Translations under genes and position numbers: made by a program | Notes under the pieces: model-generated | Databases searched by the model: none | Told to the model about the DNA's origin: nothing | Seen by the model: the letters and a program-made list of their open reading frames with translations, nothing else | Assembly (NCBI GenBank): GCA_963768945.1 | Contig: CAVYJW010000005.1 | Coordinates: 62,001-126,000, forward strand | Length of the DNA stretch: 64,000 nucleotides | Direction of reading: 5' to 3' | From: RYN-230 sp963768945 | GTDB lineage: Bacteria > Actinomycetota > Actinomycetes > Streptosporangiales > Streptosporangiaceae | Part shown: one piece after another, positions 9,118 to 17,568 of the stretch | How the letters are laid out: each line of letters starts with the position of its first letter | Numbering within the stretch: the stretch's first letter is position 1

Positions 9118-9167
9118 CGTGATCTAACGATTGGTGCTGCCGGAGCAGCACCAATCGTTAGATCACG
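9118..9167. terminator. 23-bp perfect inverted repeat with 4-base loop
   Basis: The arms 9118-9140 and 9145-9167 are exact reverse complements around the loop CGGA. No T-run follows on either strand. It lies between the 3' ends of the polymerase gene and the minus-strand Wzz-like gene, so a bidirectional terminator is the simplest reading. Part of the arm (ACGATTGGTG) recurs in the hairpin near 52.84 kb, which suggests a dispersed repeat family. Confidence 0.6.
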
Positions 9168-9316
9168 AGAGGGCGCTGTTGCGTGCGGGGCCGCGTGTGG
9201 TGCTGGAGGGGCCGGTGGGGCGGGGATTGGCCGCTTGACACGCTGGCGGCCCCAGCCATCGTGGCTGAGACCCCCAGCTGACGTCTCGCCCATGCTGATG
9301 GGCGCCAGCGCGCGGC

Positions 9317-10273
9317 CTAGATGCGGGTGCCCTCGGGCCGGGGACGCTGCGGATTATCCGCACCGGGGTCGGCTGACCCGTTCCGGCGGCCTGGCGGCGG
9401 ACCGTCATACCGCCGCTCCGTAGCCGACCGGTCGGACCGATCCGCCTGGTAATGGTCGGCCCGCGGCTGGGCGTAGTCAGCAGTCCGGGCGGACGGGCCA
9501 TACCGGGGGGCCCGTGCCTCGGCGGGGGGGACGGGCGACCCCTGGTACGCAGGCTGCGGCTCACGGCCGGCCGACTCTGACTCCGTCACCTTCTCCGGTC
9601 GTGAACCCTCCGGTCGTGAACCGGCGTACTGGGCGGCGGAGGCGAAGCTGCTGTTCACCCGCTGGCCCCGCGCACCGCGGCGCTTGGCGATCTCCGCGTC
9701 AACGACCTGCGGGATGGCGAAGGTGAGAACCAGCCCGAGGCCGAGGACGATCACGATGGTCCTGGCCTTCTTACTGACCAGGAGCTGCGGCGTGGGCTGG
9801 GTGGAAACGACCTGGCTGGTGATCCGGTTGGCGGGCTTGTAGTTCTGCTGGATGGAGGCGAGCTGGTTCTTCACCGCCGCCGTGACACCATTCAGCGTCT
9901 GCTCCACCTGGCTCTGGTTCTTCCCGGTCACAGTGACGTCCAGGATCGGGCCGGTGGTGTTCGGGTCATCCACGATCGTGAACGAGCTGCCGTAGCCGTG
10001 CGCAGCCAGCTGGGCCACGTACGACGGCGCACTGACCTCACGCAGGACGATGTCCCCGGCCACGTTGAGCGAACCGCCGAAGCTCATCAGCGGGTTGTCA
10101 CCGTTCGGCTTCGACGCTTGCTGGGAGGGATACAGCACGGTCATCGACTCGGCCTGGTAGGGCCCGGGCAGCTTGACCCAGGCGGCGAGGGCCGCGGCCA
10201 ATGTGAGCAGGAACAGAAAAGTAGTCAGGATCCATCGCCTGCGCAACGTGCGCCCTGACGCCACCAGGTCCAT
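9317..10273 (-). CDS. Wzz-like polysaccharide chain-length determinant protein
   Basis: The protein has 318 residues and two membrane helices, about 14-34 and 170-190. They enclose an extracytoplasmic domain with LPGPYQAESMTVLYPSQQ near its start, the layout of Wzz/YveK polysaccharide co-polymerases that set chain length together with Wzy. After the second helix comes about 125 residues of disordered, Arg/Pro/Ser-rich cytoplasmic tail (PEGSRPEKVTESESAG, PPPGRRNGSADPG). There is no Walker motif and no Tyr cluster, so the BY-kinase part of Gram-positive systems is not fused here. It is divergent from a second Wzz-like gene across a 354-base promoter region. Confidence 0.75.
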   Translation of the reverse strand: MDLVASGRTLRRRWILTTFLFLLTLAAALAAWVKLPGPYQAESMTVLYPSQQASKPNGDNPLMSFGGSLNVAGDIVLREVSAPSYVAQLAAHGYGSSFTIVDDPNTTGPILDVTVTGKNQSQVEQTLNGVTAAVKNQLASIQQNYKPANRITSQVVSTQPTPQLLVSKKARTIVIVLGLGLVLTFAIPQVVDAEIAKRRGARGQRVNSSFASAAQYAGSRPEGSRPEKVTESESAGREPQPAYQGSPVPPAEARAPRYGPSARTADYAQPRADHYQADRSDRSATERRYDGPPPGRRNGSADPGADNPQRPRPEGTRI

Positions 10274-10627
10274 TTACCCGCCCCACTGTAGAAACCCGCT
10301 ACACCTGTGCGACGCACCGGATGCCCGGATGGTTTACCGCCGACCGGGTTCGGCCCGCGTTCCCGCTTCGTCCCCTGCGGCCGGCGGCGCGGGAAGCCCG
10401 GCCTCGCGTTATGGTACCGGCGGAGCTACCGCATTTCAGCGTATTGCGATGGTTCGTCCTACTAGCCCGATCTGGCCTGGTCCTTTCGGTGCTTTCCTCC
10501 CGCGGGCCCCGCCGGGACTTTATCCTGACTTGTATCGTTCGTCGCGGAACTCCCGGGCGGGCGCGCCGGTCAGGGGGTTGAGGAGCATGCGGGACGACTG
10601 GCCCGAGGACAGAATGGGGCGCTGCTC
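10274..10627. other. Divergent promoter region between two Wzz-like genes
   Basis: No gene is supported here. The stretch separates two divergent starts and must contain both promoters. It includes a locally less GC-rich segment around 10420-10530, but no clear -35/-10 pair or operator could be assigned by eye. Confidence 0.4.
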
Positions 10628-11296
10628 GTGAGCTTGTCCGGGGCGTTGGCGCTGCTGCGGCGGCATTTCGTCGCTGTGCTGGTGATTCTCGTCATCGCCG
10701 CCGGCGTGGAGTACACCTTCAAGCACAGCGCGCCGGCCTACGCGGAAGTCGGTACCCTGGTCTTTATCCCGCCGACCTCGGGGGCACACCCCAACGCGTA
10801 TTCAGCGGTGGGCGGGTCGATCCTGGAGGCGGCCGGCACTCTCGCCGTCAGTGCCATGAGCCCGCGGGAACAGCAGGAAGTGCTGCGCAGTGGCGGGAAT
10901 GCCGCCTATGACGTTGAGCTATTGAACAGCTACAATCTGGAGTATCCTGATTACAGCAATGCTTACCTCACGGTGAGTACGGCTTCCGCGGATCCGGTCG
11001 CGGTGCATCGCACCTACGCATTGGTCACCCACCTGCTCACCAGTCAGTTCCGGGCCCAGCAAGCGGCCTTTGGCGCAACGCCAAATAACCGTGTTGAAAT
11101 AGTAATGGCCGGGGATACCGGGCCGCTCGTTCAGCAGGGCTCCTCGAAAAGAGCCCTGATTGGCTTGTTCATTCTGACCATTGTGGCCGTGTTCGCGGTG
11201 GCGTCCTTCCTGGACCGGCACCCGGTGCGGCTGCGGTGGACCGGCCGCCGGACGGGCGGAGCCCGGATGCCGGCCGACCGCGCGATCCCCGAGTAA
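10628..11296 (+). CDS. Second Wzz-like / capsular polysaccharide co-polymerase protein
   Basis: The product is 222 residues with an N-terminal membrane helix at about 12-28 (FVAVLVILVIAAGVEY) and another at about 174-193. A compact extracytoplasmic domain lies between them and a short basic tail follows. Its topology matches the chain-length determinant family, though the loop is shorter than usual and sequence landmarks are few. The GTG start follows a weak GGGGCG purine run. Its pairing with the minus-strand Wzz-like gene suggests that two co-polymerases act on the same or related glycans. Confidence 0.6.
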   Translation: MSLSGALALLRRHFVAVLVILVIAAGVEYTFKHSAPAYAEVGTLVFIPPTSGAHPNAYSAVGGSILEAAGTLAVSAMSPREQQEVLRSGGNAAYDVELLNSYNLEYPDYSNAYLTVSTASADPVAVHRTYALVTHLLTSQFRAQQAAFGATPNNRVEIVMAGDTGPLVQQGSSKRALIGLFILTIVAVFAVASFLDRHPVRLRWTGRRTGGARMPADRAIPE

Positions 11297-11350
11297 GGCG
11301 TTCCCCTGGCCGCTCAGCCCGGCCGGCCACCAGCCCGGCCGGCGGGCCAG

Positions 11351-12458
11351 TTAGCTGCTCAGGTCGGTCGGCCGGGGGTGCCCGGCCGACCCCCCGCCGG
11401 AAAGTAGCGTAGCTGCGATGCGCTGGCCAGCCTGGCCATCCCAGAGCGCGGGGCAGCGGCGCGGCGGCGGTGCGTCCAGGACGCTCAGCGCTGTCTTGAC
11501 GATGCGCTCCCGGTCCCGTCCCACCAGCTGGTTGGTTCCCTCGGTCAAGGTGACCGGACGCTCGGTGTTGTCCCGGAGGGTGAGGCACGGCACGCCCAGC
11601 ACGGTGGTCTCCTCCTGCACCCCGCCGGAATCGGTGAGCACCAGGCGGGCCGACGCCTGCAGGGCGACGAAATCGAGATCAGCCGGCCGGCGGTATTACC
11701 TGCACCCGCGAAGACAGGCCGTGTGCGCGCAGCTGCCCGGCGGCACGCGGGTGGGCGGGGAGCACGATCGGGCACGCCTGGGCCACCTCGTCGAGGGCGG
11801 ACAGCAGCGTGGCCAGCGCCCCGGGGTCGTCCACGTTGGCCGGGCGATGCAGGGTCACCAGGGCATACCCGCCGCGGCTGAGGCCCAGCCGGGACAGCAC
11901 GTCCGAGGCCAGCGCCCGGTCGAGGTTGGCCAGCAGGGTGTCCACCATGACGTTGCCGGCCAGGTGGATCTGGTCGGGCCGGTAGCCTTCGGCCCGCAGG
12001 TTGTCCACCGCGTCTGCGGACGGCGCGAACAGGTAGTCACTCAGCCGGTCGGTGACGACCCGGTTGACTTCCTCGGGCATGTCCCAGTCGCGGCTGCGCA
12101 AGCCGGCTTCCACGTGCGCCAGCAGGGCGCCGGCCTTAGCCGTGACGAGCGCGCAGCCGAGCGTCGAGTTGACGTCGCCGACGACCACCACCACGTCAGG
12201 ACGCAGCTCCGCGGCCAGCGGCTCGAACGCGGCCATCACCCGGCCGGTCTGCACGGCCTGGCTGGCCGAGCCGACCTGGAGGAAGTGATCCGGCCGCCGG
12301 ATGCCGAGCTCCGCGAAGAACACATCGTTCATGGCCGCGTCGTAGTGCTGGCCGGTGTGCACCAGAACGACCTGCGCCCCGGCTGCTTCCAGGGCGTCCA
12401 TGACCGGCTTGACCTTCATGTAGTTCGGCCGTGCGCCAGCGACGCAGATGATGCGCAT
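11351..12458 (-). pseudogene. wecB: UDP-N-acetylglucosamine 2-epimerase (WecB/MnaA), frameshifted
   Basis: WecB interconverts UDP-GlcNAc and UDP-ManNAc. The first two thirds read MRIICVAGARPNYMKVKPVM, VHTGQHYDAAMNDVFF, GDVNSTLGCALVTAK, HVEAGLRSRDWDMPEEVNR and VTLHRPANVD, all conserved. That frame stops right after VIPPAG at about 11680. The remainder (DLDFVALQASARLVLTDSGG, GVPCLTLRDNTERPVT) continues in another frame down to 11351. One surplus base in the TGAT at about 11680-11685 explains the break. Both halves are otherwise intact, so this is either a sequencing error or a very recent mutation. The gene starts 7 bases after the UDP-sugar dehydrogenase stop and forms one unit with it and with wecG. 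Confidence 0.85.
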
Positions 12459-12465
12459 GATCAGC

Positions 12466-13725
12466 TCAGAGGGTCTCGACGTTCGGGCCGTCCAGCCGCC
12501 GCCGGCAGTCGAAGACGTGCCGGGCGTGCTCGCGGATGGCCGGGTAGTCGAACGCATCGTGGTCGGTGAGCAGCACCACGGCATCGGCGTCGGCCAGCTC
12601 GGCCGGGGTTGGTTCCACCCGCGGCACCAGGCCGTCCACGGCGGTGCCCTCCACCACGTGGGGGTCCGCCGCGCGCAGCCGCGCACCCATCGCGGTGAGC
12701 AACTGCGCGACGCGGACCGCCGGGGATTCCCGGGCGTCGCCGGTGTTCTTCTTGTAGGCCAGCCCGAGCAGCAGGATGCGGGCGCCCCGGACCGCGCGGC
12801 CGCGGTCGTTGAACGACATCATGATCCGGTTCACCACATAGTCCGGCATGTGGCGGTTGATGTCGTCGGCCAGCTCGACGAAACGGAAGCTCTTGCCGAG
12901 CGCGCGCTCCACCCGCCATGACAGGTAGGACGGGTCGATGGGCAGGCAGTGCCCGCCCACCCCCGGGCCCGGAGTGAACGGCATGAACCCGAACGGCTTG
13001 GAGGACGCCGCCTCGATCGCCTCCCAGACGTTGATGTCCATGTCATGGGCGAACATGGCCAGCTCGTTGACCAGGGCGATGTTCACGTGCCGGAAGGTGT
13101 TCTCCACCAGCTTGGCCAGCTCCGCCTCGCGCGGGGAAGAGACCACCACGGTCGTGTCCACGATGGTGTCGTAGAAGGCCTTGATCACCCGCAGCGAGTC
13201 CGCGTCGATCCCGGAGACGATCTTCGGCGTGGTGACCAGCGTCCACGTCGTGTTGCCCGGGTCGATGCGCTCCGGGCTGAAGCCGAGGTGGAAATCGCGG
13301 CCGGCGACCAGGCCGGATCCTTCTTCCAGCAGCGGCAGCACCGTCTCCTGGGTGGTGCCCGGGTACGAGGTGGACTCGATGACGACCGTGGCCCCCGGCC
13401 TGAGGTACCCGGACAGGGTGCGGGCCGAGTCTTCCAGGTAGGTCAGATCGGGGAGCCCGTCGCGGAGCGGGGTCGGCGCCGCCACCACGGCCACGTCGAA
13501 CCCGGCGCAGACGCCCGCATCGGCCGCCGGCCGGAACGTGCCGCCCTCCAGCGCCTCCTTCAGCTGCCCGGAGGGCACATCCTCGATGTAGGACTCGCCC
13601 GACTCCAGCGACTTAACCCGCGACTCGTCCACGTCGTAACCGACGACGCGGTGCCCGACCTCGGCGGCCCGCATGGCCAGCGGCAGCCCCACGTATCCCA
13701 GTCCAACGACGACGACCGTACTCAC
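12466..13725 (-). CDS. UDP-N-acetyl-hexosamine 6-dehydrogenase (WecC/WbpA type)
   Basis: This is a nucleotide-sugar dehydrogenase of 419 residues that oxidises C6 of a UDP-HexNAc to a uronic acid with two NAD+. The NAD-binding start is VVVVGLGYVGLPLAM. The middle has ESTSYPGTTQETVLP and GFSPERIDPGN, and the catalytic cysteine sits in GPGVGGHCLPIDPSYLSW. The YPGTT and FSPERIDPGN wording is closer to WbpA-type UDP-GlcNAc dehydrogenases than to E. coli WecC. With the epimerase downstream the product may be UDP-ManNAcA or UDP-GlcNAcA; sequence alone does not decide. The start overlaps the upstream stop as GTGA. Confidence 0.92.
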   Translation of the reverse strand: MSTVVVVGLGYVGLPLAMRAAEVGHRVVGYDVDESRVKSLESGESYIEDVPSGQLKEALEGGTFRPAADAGVCAGFDVAVVAAPTPLRDGLPDLTYLEDSARTLSGYLRPGATVVIESTSYPGTTQETVLPLLEEGSGLVAGRDFHLGFSPERIDPGNTTWTLVTTPKIVSGIDADSLRVIKAFYDTIVDTTVVVSSPREAELAKLVENTFRHVNIALVNELAMFAHDMDINVWEAIEAASSKPFGFMPFTPGPGVGGHCLPIDPSYLSWRVERALGKSFRFVELADDINRHMPDYVVNRIMMSFNDRGRAVRGARILLLGLAYKKNTGDARESPAVRVAQLLTAMGARLRAADPHVVEGTAVDGLVPRVEPTPAELADADAVVLLTDHDAFDYPAIREHARHVFDCRRRLDGPNVETL

Positions 13726-14498
13726 GCGCGCTCTCCTGCCTTATCCCGGCGCAGCATCTCGCGCCCCACCAGGGCCATGAAGGACAAGTTCGTGGTCAGG
13801 TACCGGCGGCCTAGCCGCACCGGTTCCTGGTAGGCACGGTATAGCCACTCCAGGCCGTGCTCCTGGTACCACATCGGGGCGCGGCGGGTGAGCCCGGCGA
13901 GGATGTCGAACGACCCGCCTACCCCGTGCACGACGTGCGCCTTGGTGGCCGTCCCCCATTCGTCCAGGAAGAGCTCCTTGCGCGGCGAGGACATGCCCAC
14001 GAACAGGATGTCGGTCTGGCATCGGCGGATGTCCTCCGCGATCTCGCCTTCCTGGCCGGCCTGGTAGTACCCGTCGTGAGAACCAGCCACCAGCAGCCCG
14101 GGGAACAGGCGGCCCGCCTGCTCCAGCATCCGGGCCAGCACCTCCGGGCGCGCACCCAGGAAATAGACCCGATCGCCGCGCTGCTCGGCCACGGCCAGGA
14201 GTTTCATGAACAGGTCGACCCCGGCCACCCGCTCCGGCAGCGGCGCACCGAGAATCCGGCTCGCCCACACCACGGCCTGGCCGTCGGCCAGCACCATGTC
14301 ACAGTCGGCCACCGCCTGCCGCAGCTGCGGGTTCCGCTGCATGGACACGACCTTCGCGGCGTTGATCACCCCGATGGACATCTGCTGGCCCAGATCGATC
14401 GCGTCGGTGCAGCGCGCGACGGCCTGATCCATCGTGAGCGCGTTGACGGGAAGGCCGAACAGCTCGCGCTGCGGCCCGTCACCAGTGCCGTGACTCAT
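13722..14498 (-). CDS. WecG/TagA/CpsF-family glycosyltransferase (GT26)
   Basis: GT26 enzymes move ManNAc or ManNAcA from UDP onto undecaprenyl-PP-GlcNAc, the second step of enterobacterial common antigen or wall teichoic acid assembly. Landmarks are ELFGLPVNALTMDQAVARC, GVINAAKVVSMQRNPQL, MVLADGQAVVWASRILGAP (the Asp is the likely base), ERVAGVDLFMKLL and YFLGARPEVL. The ATG at 14498 was chosen because GGGGGTG stands just before it; an upstream in-frame start would add 27 poorly conserved residues. The C-terminal basic and hydrophobic segment (RLGRRYLTTNLSF) probably docks to the membrane. It is the first of three coupled genes with the dehydrogenase and WecB, which together define a HexNAcA-containing lipid II-like precursor. 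Confidence 0.9.
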   Translation of the reverse strand: MSHGTGDGPQRELFGLPVNALTMDQAVARCTDAIDLGQQMSIGVINAAKVVSMQRNPQLRQAVADCDMVLADGQAVVWASRILGAPLPERVAGVDLFMKLLAVAEQRGDRVYFLGARPEVLARMLEQAGRLFPGLLVAGSHDGYYQAGQEGEIAEDIRRCQTDILFVGMSSPRKELFLDEWGTATKAHVVHGVGGSFDILAGLTRRAPMWYQEHGLEWLYRAYQEPVRLGRRYLTTNLSFMALVGREMLRRDKAGERA

Positions 14499-14526
14499 TT
14501 CACCCCCACGAGAAGTACCGCCTGCC

Positions 14527-15750
14527 TCAGGACAGCCAGGTGTAAAGCAGCCAGCCGAGCTCGTACGGCCGGCATTCATGATCGACTACGCCCGGGGGAT
14601 AGACCCGGTCCAGCGCCGCGACCCGGGCCCCCGGAACGATCCGGGTGGATATGGCCCGCAGCCCCCGGACGACCTTCCGATGATCGGCCCGCGCCACCTT
14701 GCGCCAGGTGATCGGCGGCTCATCGAGGATCAGCTGGCCCGTGCTGGCTGACCGGGCCTCGGGTGGCGCGGACAGCCAGCGCAGGCCCCGCCGGATCTCG
14801 TCCAGATGCCCGTCCCCGCCCGCGTCAGCCAGGTCCAGCAGTGCCATCGGCCCCATCGCGTGCTGGTGCACGCTGTACACCGGGTAGCCCTCCACGACCG
14901 CGCCGGAGCGCGAGTCGTAATGCCACCACCACTGGCCGCCCGCGCCCTGGGCGGAGCAGATCGCGCCGGCCACGGTGCCCGCGACGGCCAGCGCCTCCGG
15001 ATCGTCCGCGCTGCGGTGCAGCCGCGCGAGCGCCTGGATGGGATACACCTGGTCGGCGAAGCTGCCGACGTGGGCGCGGTACCAGGGGGCGCCCGGGCCG
15101 GTGGTGTGCGGGTAGACCGCCGCGCCGCGGGCGGCCAGCAGGCGCTGCCGGCCTGCCGCCAGGTGCCGCTCCACATCGGCCAGCGGCCGGGCGGCGGTCA
15201 GCGCCGAGACCACCCAGGCCGCGGACACGACATCCACGGGGCCCCCCGCCTGGTCCAGCGCGGCGAGGTGCTGGAGCGCATGCTCGGTGTCCCCGTGTCC
15301 GCACTCGGCCGCGGCCCAGCAGACCAGCGCGGCGTCGCCGAGCCCGCTGACCTCATCGATCTGCTTGGTCAGCTGGCCGACCAGGTCCCCGGCGGTCATC
15401 CCGGCCAGCACGGTCCGCTGATCCGGCTCGGGCAGCCGCAGCAGGCCAAGCGCGGTGATCGCCCCGTACCGCAGGCTCGTCCCGGCCTGCCGCAGGCGCC
15501 AGCCCCCGCCCGGCCGGGCCTCGCCGGTGACGGTGAACACGAACTCGCCGTTGTCGTGCTGCTCGGCCAGGCGCAGCTGGGCGATGCGGAGAAGCCTGTC
15601 CAGCAGGGCAGCGTCGCCCGGGGCGCCGTCGGCCAGGAGACCGAGACGGGCGTACTGCAGCGTCACGTGCGCGCCAGCGTGGTCAAGCACCCCGGAGCTG
15701 AAGGGCGGCTTGTGCCGCGAACTCTGAACACGTGCAACCCCAGCCTCCAC
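14527..15750 (-). CDS. Unassigned helical-repeat (alpha/alpha-toroid-like) protein of the glycan locus
   Basis: I do not recognise a named family. The 407-residue protein is built from helix-pair repeats such as ALVCWAAAECGHGDTEHALQ, VSAAWVVSALTAARPLADVE and VYPIQALARLHRSADDPEAL. A conserved-looking block (GQWWWHYDSRSG, then VEGYPVYSVHQHAMGPMAL) is rich in Trp, His and Tyr, as in the active centres of alpha/alpha-barrel glycan enzymes and of squalene-cyclase-like folds. No signal peptide or membrane segment is evident. The start is uncertain: GTG at 15750, or GTG at 15666. It lies just upstream of wecG on the same strand, so a role in making or modifying the lipid-linked sugar is inferred from position only. 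Confidence 0.55.
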   Translation of the reverse strand: MEAGVARVQSSRHKPPFSSGVLDHAGAHVTLQYARLGLLADGAPGDAALLDRLLRIAQLRLAEQHDNGEFVFTVTGEARPGGGWRLRQAGTSLRYGAITALGLLRLPEPDQRTVLAGMTAGDLVGQLTKQIDEVSGLGDAALVCWAAAECGHGDTEHALQHLAALDQAGGPVDVVSAAWVVSALTAARPLADVERHLAAGRQRLLAARGAAVYPHTTGPGAPWYRAHVGSFADQVYPIQALARLHRSADDPEALAVAGTVAGAICSAQGAGGQWWWHYDSRSGAVVEGYPVYSVHQHAMGPMALLDLADAGGDGHLDEIRRGLRWLSAPPEARSASTGQLILDEPPITWRKVARADHRKVVRGLRAISTRIVPGARVAALDRVYPPGVVDHECRPYELGWLLYTWLS

Positions 15751-16054
15751 GAGTGGATCAGTCCGCCGTATACGGACGCCCTCTGCGAGATACGGCGCAG
15801 CGGCAGCAGGCGCGCTCAGCGCGCGAAACTACACGTAGGACGTCCGGCTCCCGGCGGCCGATGACGGCCCCCGGCGCTTTTATGGTTTTGTTACCTTTTG
15901 TCTGCCTGCGCTGTTAGCGTTCGCGCCGGCTTTCCGCGAAGTTAGCGTTAGCCGGTAGCGTGCCAGCGGCGCGCGGGACGTATCAGGTCCCAGTGATCAA
16001 GAAGTGCAGGTTCCCGAGCATAACGACAACGCAGACCCGGCAGAGGAGCTTCAG
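15751..16054. other. Divergent promoter region upstream of rmlC
   Basis: No gene was found in these 304 bases. They hold a 10-bp perfect palindrome CCGTATACGG at 15766-15775, an unusually T-rich stretch around 15878-15902, and three GTTAGCG repeats between about 15911 and 15955. These are candidate promoter or operator elements for rmlC and for the divergent helical-repeat gene; none can be tied to a known regulator. Confidence 0.45.
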
Positions 16055-16663
16055 ATGGAACCGCTCAGCATCGATGGTGCCTGGGCCTTCACCCCCGCGA
16101 TTTACCGGGACGACCGGGGCAGCTTTCACGAGTGGTTCCGCGGCAGTGAGCTCGCGGGCACCCTCGGTTACCCGCTGGAAGTCGCGCAGGCGAACTGCTC
16201 GGTATCCCGCCGCGGGGTCATCCGGGGTATCCACTTCGCGGACGTCCCGCCTGGCCAGGCGAAGTATGTGAGCTGCGCGGCCGGCGCCATCCTGGATGTC
16301 GTGGTGGACCTGCGGGTCGGCTCGCCCACGTACGCGGGGTGGGCCGCCGTCCAGCTCGACGACGAGAACCGGCGCACGCTGTTCCTGTCCGAAGGCCTCG
16401 GGCACGCGTTCATGGCCCTGAGCGATCAGGCCACCGTGCTGTACCTCTGCTCCACGCCGTACGCGCCCGCGCGGGAGCACAGCGTGGACGCGCTCGACCC
16501 GGACATCGCCATCGAGTGGCCCGTGGACGTCAAACCCATCCTGTCGGACAAGGACGCGGCGGCCCCGTCCCTGCGCACCGCGCAGGACAGCGGCATCCTG
16601 CCCGGCTACGCCAGCTGCCGGAGCTACGCGGCCCAGCTGCGCGGCTCACTTCCGGCCCATTAA
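16055..16663 (+). CDS. rmlC: dTDP-4-dehydrorhamnose 3,5-epimerase
   Basis: RmlC epimerises C3 and C5 of dTDP-4-keto-6-deoxyglucose, the third step to dTDP-L-rhamnose. The 202-residue cupin shows DDRGSFHEWFRGSEL, ANCSVSRRGVIRGIHFAD (catalytic His), YVSCAAGAILDVVVDLRVGS and FLSEGLGHAFMALSD. The ATG at 16055 has a GAGGAG ribosome site; an upstream in-frame ATG would add a non-family extension. It faces rmlD, rmlB and rmlA, which are on the opposite strand and converge with it 20 bases away. Confidence 0.95.
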   Translation: MEPLSIDGAWAFTPAIYRDDRGSFHEWFRGSELAGTLGYPLEVAQANCSVSRRGVIRGIHFADVPPGQAKYVSCAAGAILDVVVDLRVGSPTYAGWAAVQLDDENRRTLFLSEGLGHAFMALSDQATVLYLCSTPYAPAREHSVDALDPDIAIEWPVDVKPILSDKDAAAPSLRTAQDSGILPGYASCRSYAAQLRGSLPAH

Positions 16664-16683
16664 CGGTCCGTTCGCGGAACACT

Positions 16684-17568
16684 CTAGGGCGCGGGCTCGG
16701 CCGCGGCGGCCATGGCCGCCAGCCCGGGCAGGCCGCGCTGCAGAGCCTGCTGCCAGTCGCCGATCGGGGTGAGCCCGGCCCGCTCCCAGGCGGCGTGGCC
16801 GAGCACGCTGTAGGCGGGCCGCGGCGCCGGACGGGCCACCGCGCTGCTCGTGGCCGGCCGGACCCGGGCCGGGTCCGCACCCAGCGTCCGGAAGACCTCC
16901 CGGGCGAGCCCGAACCAGGTCGTCTCGCCGCTGCTGGTCGCGTGGTAGATGCCGGGCGCCGCGGGCGAGGCGAGCAGGGCGTGGATGCGGTCCGCCACGT
17001 CCATCGACCAGGTGGGCTGGCCGCGCTGATCATCCACCACGTGGACCGTTTCCCGCCCGCGTTCCTTCCTGATCATCGTGGCGACGAAGCTCGGCCCGTG
17101 GGCCCCGTAGAGCCACCCGGTCCGGACCACGTAGCCGGCCAGGCCGGCCTGCTCCAGGACGGCCCGTTCCCCGGCCAGCTTGGTGCGGCCGTATGCGGTG
17201 CGCGGCGCCGGGAGCCCGTCCTCCGGGTACGGCTCGCGGCCCCGCCCGTCGAACACGTAATCCGTGGAGACCTGCACGAGCGCCGCCCCCTGCGACGCAC
17301 AGCAGGCGGCCAGCCCGGCCACGGCCCCGCCATTGACCCGGAGCGCGGCATCCTCGCTGGCCTCAGCATCGTCCACCGCCGTCCAGGCCGCGCAGTTGAC
17401 CACCACCGCGGGCCGCCAGCGGGCCAGCGCGTCGCGGACGGCCCCGGCGTCGGTGATGTCGAGATCACTCCGGGACAGCCCGGTCACGGCCTCGCCCCGG
17501 CGTTCCAGCAGGGACACCAGGTCCCGGCCCAGCATCCCCCGGGCCCCGGTCACCAGCCACCGTCTCAC
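16684..17568 (-). CDS. rmlD: dTDP-4-dehydrorhamnose reductase
   Basis: RmlD performs the final NAD(P)H-dependent reduction to dTDP-L-rhamnose. It is a 294-residue extended SDR: WLVTGARGMLGRDLV binds the cofactor, VNCAAWTAVDDAE and STDYVFDGRGREPY follow, and YGRTKLAGE holds the catalytic Tyr and Lys. The GTG start overlaps the rmlB stop as GTGA. This removes a 38-residue low-complexity extension that an upstream start would give. Confidence 0.95.
   Translation of the reverse strand: MRRWLVTGARGMLGRDLVSLLERRGEAVTGLSRSDLDITDAGAVRDALARWRPAVVVNCAAWTAVDDAEASEDAALRVNGGAVAGLAACCASQGAALVQVSTDYVFDGRGREPYPEDGLPAPRTAYGRTKLAGERAVLEQAGLAGYVVRTGWLYGAHGPSFVATMIRKERGRETVHVVDDQRGQPTWSMDVADRIHALLASPAAPGIYHATSSGETTWFGLAREVFRTLGADPARVRPATSSAVARPAPRPAYSVLGHAAWERAGLTPIGDWQQALQRGLPGLAAMAAAAEPAP

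Larger units (their letters stand above)
8850..9316. other. Intergenic region between convergent genes: 20-bp tandem repeat and long hairpin
   Basis: There is no convincing gene in this 467-base stretch. It contains three perfect 20-bp direct repeats that decay into partial copies up to about 8970, and a 23-bp perfect inverted repeat further right (both listed separately). Two smaller stems, CCAGCCATCGTGGCTG near 9255 and GCCCATGCTGATGGGC near 9289, lie just before the end of the minus-strand gene. Confidence 0.6.
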
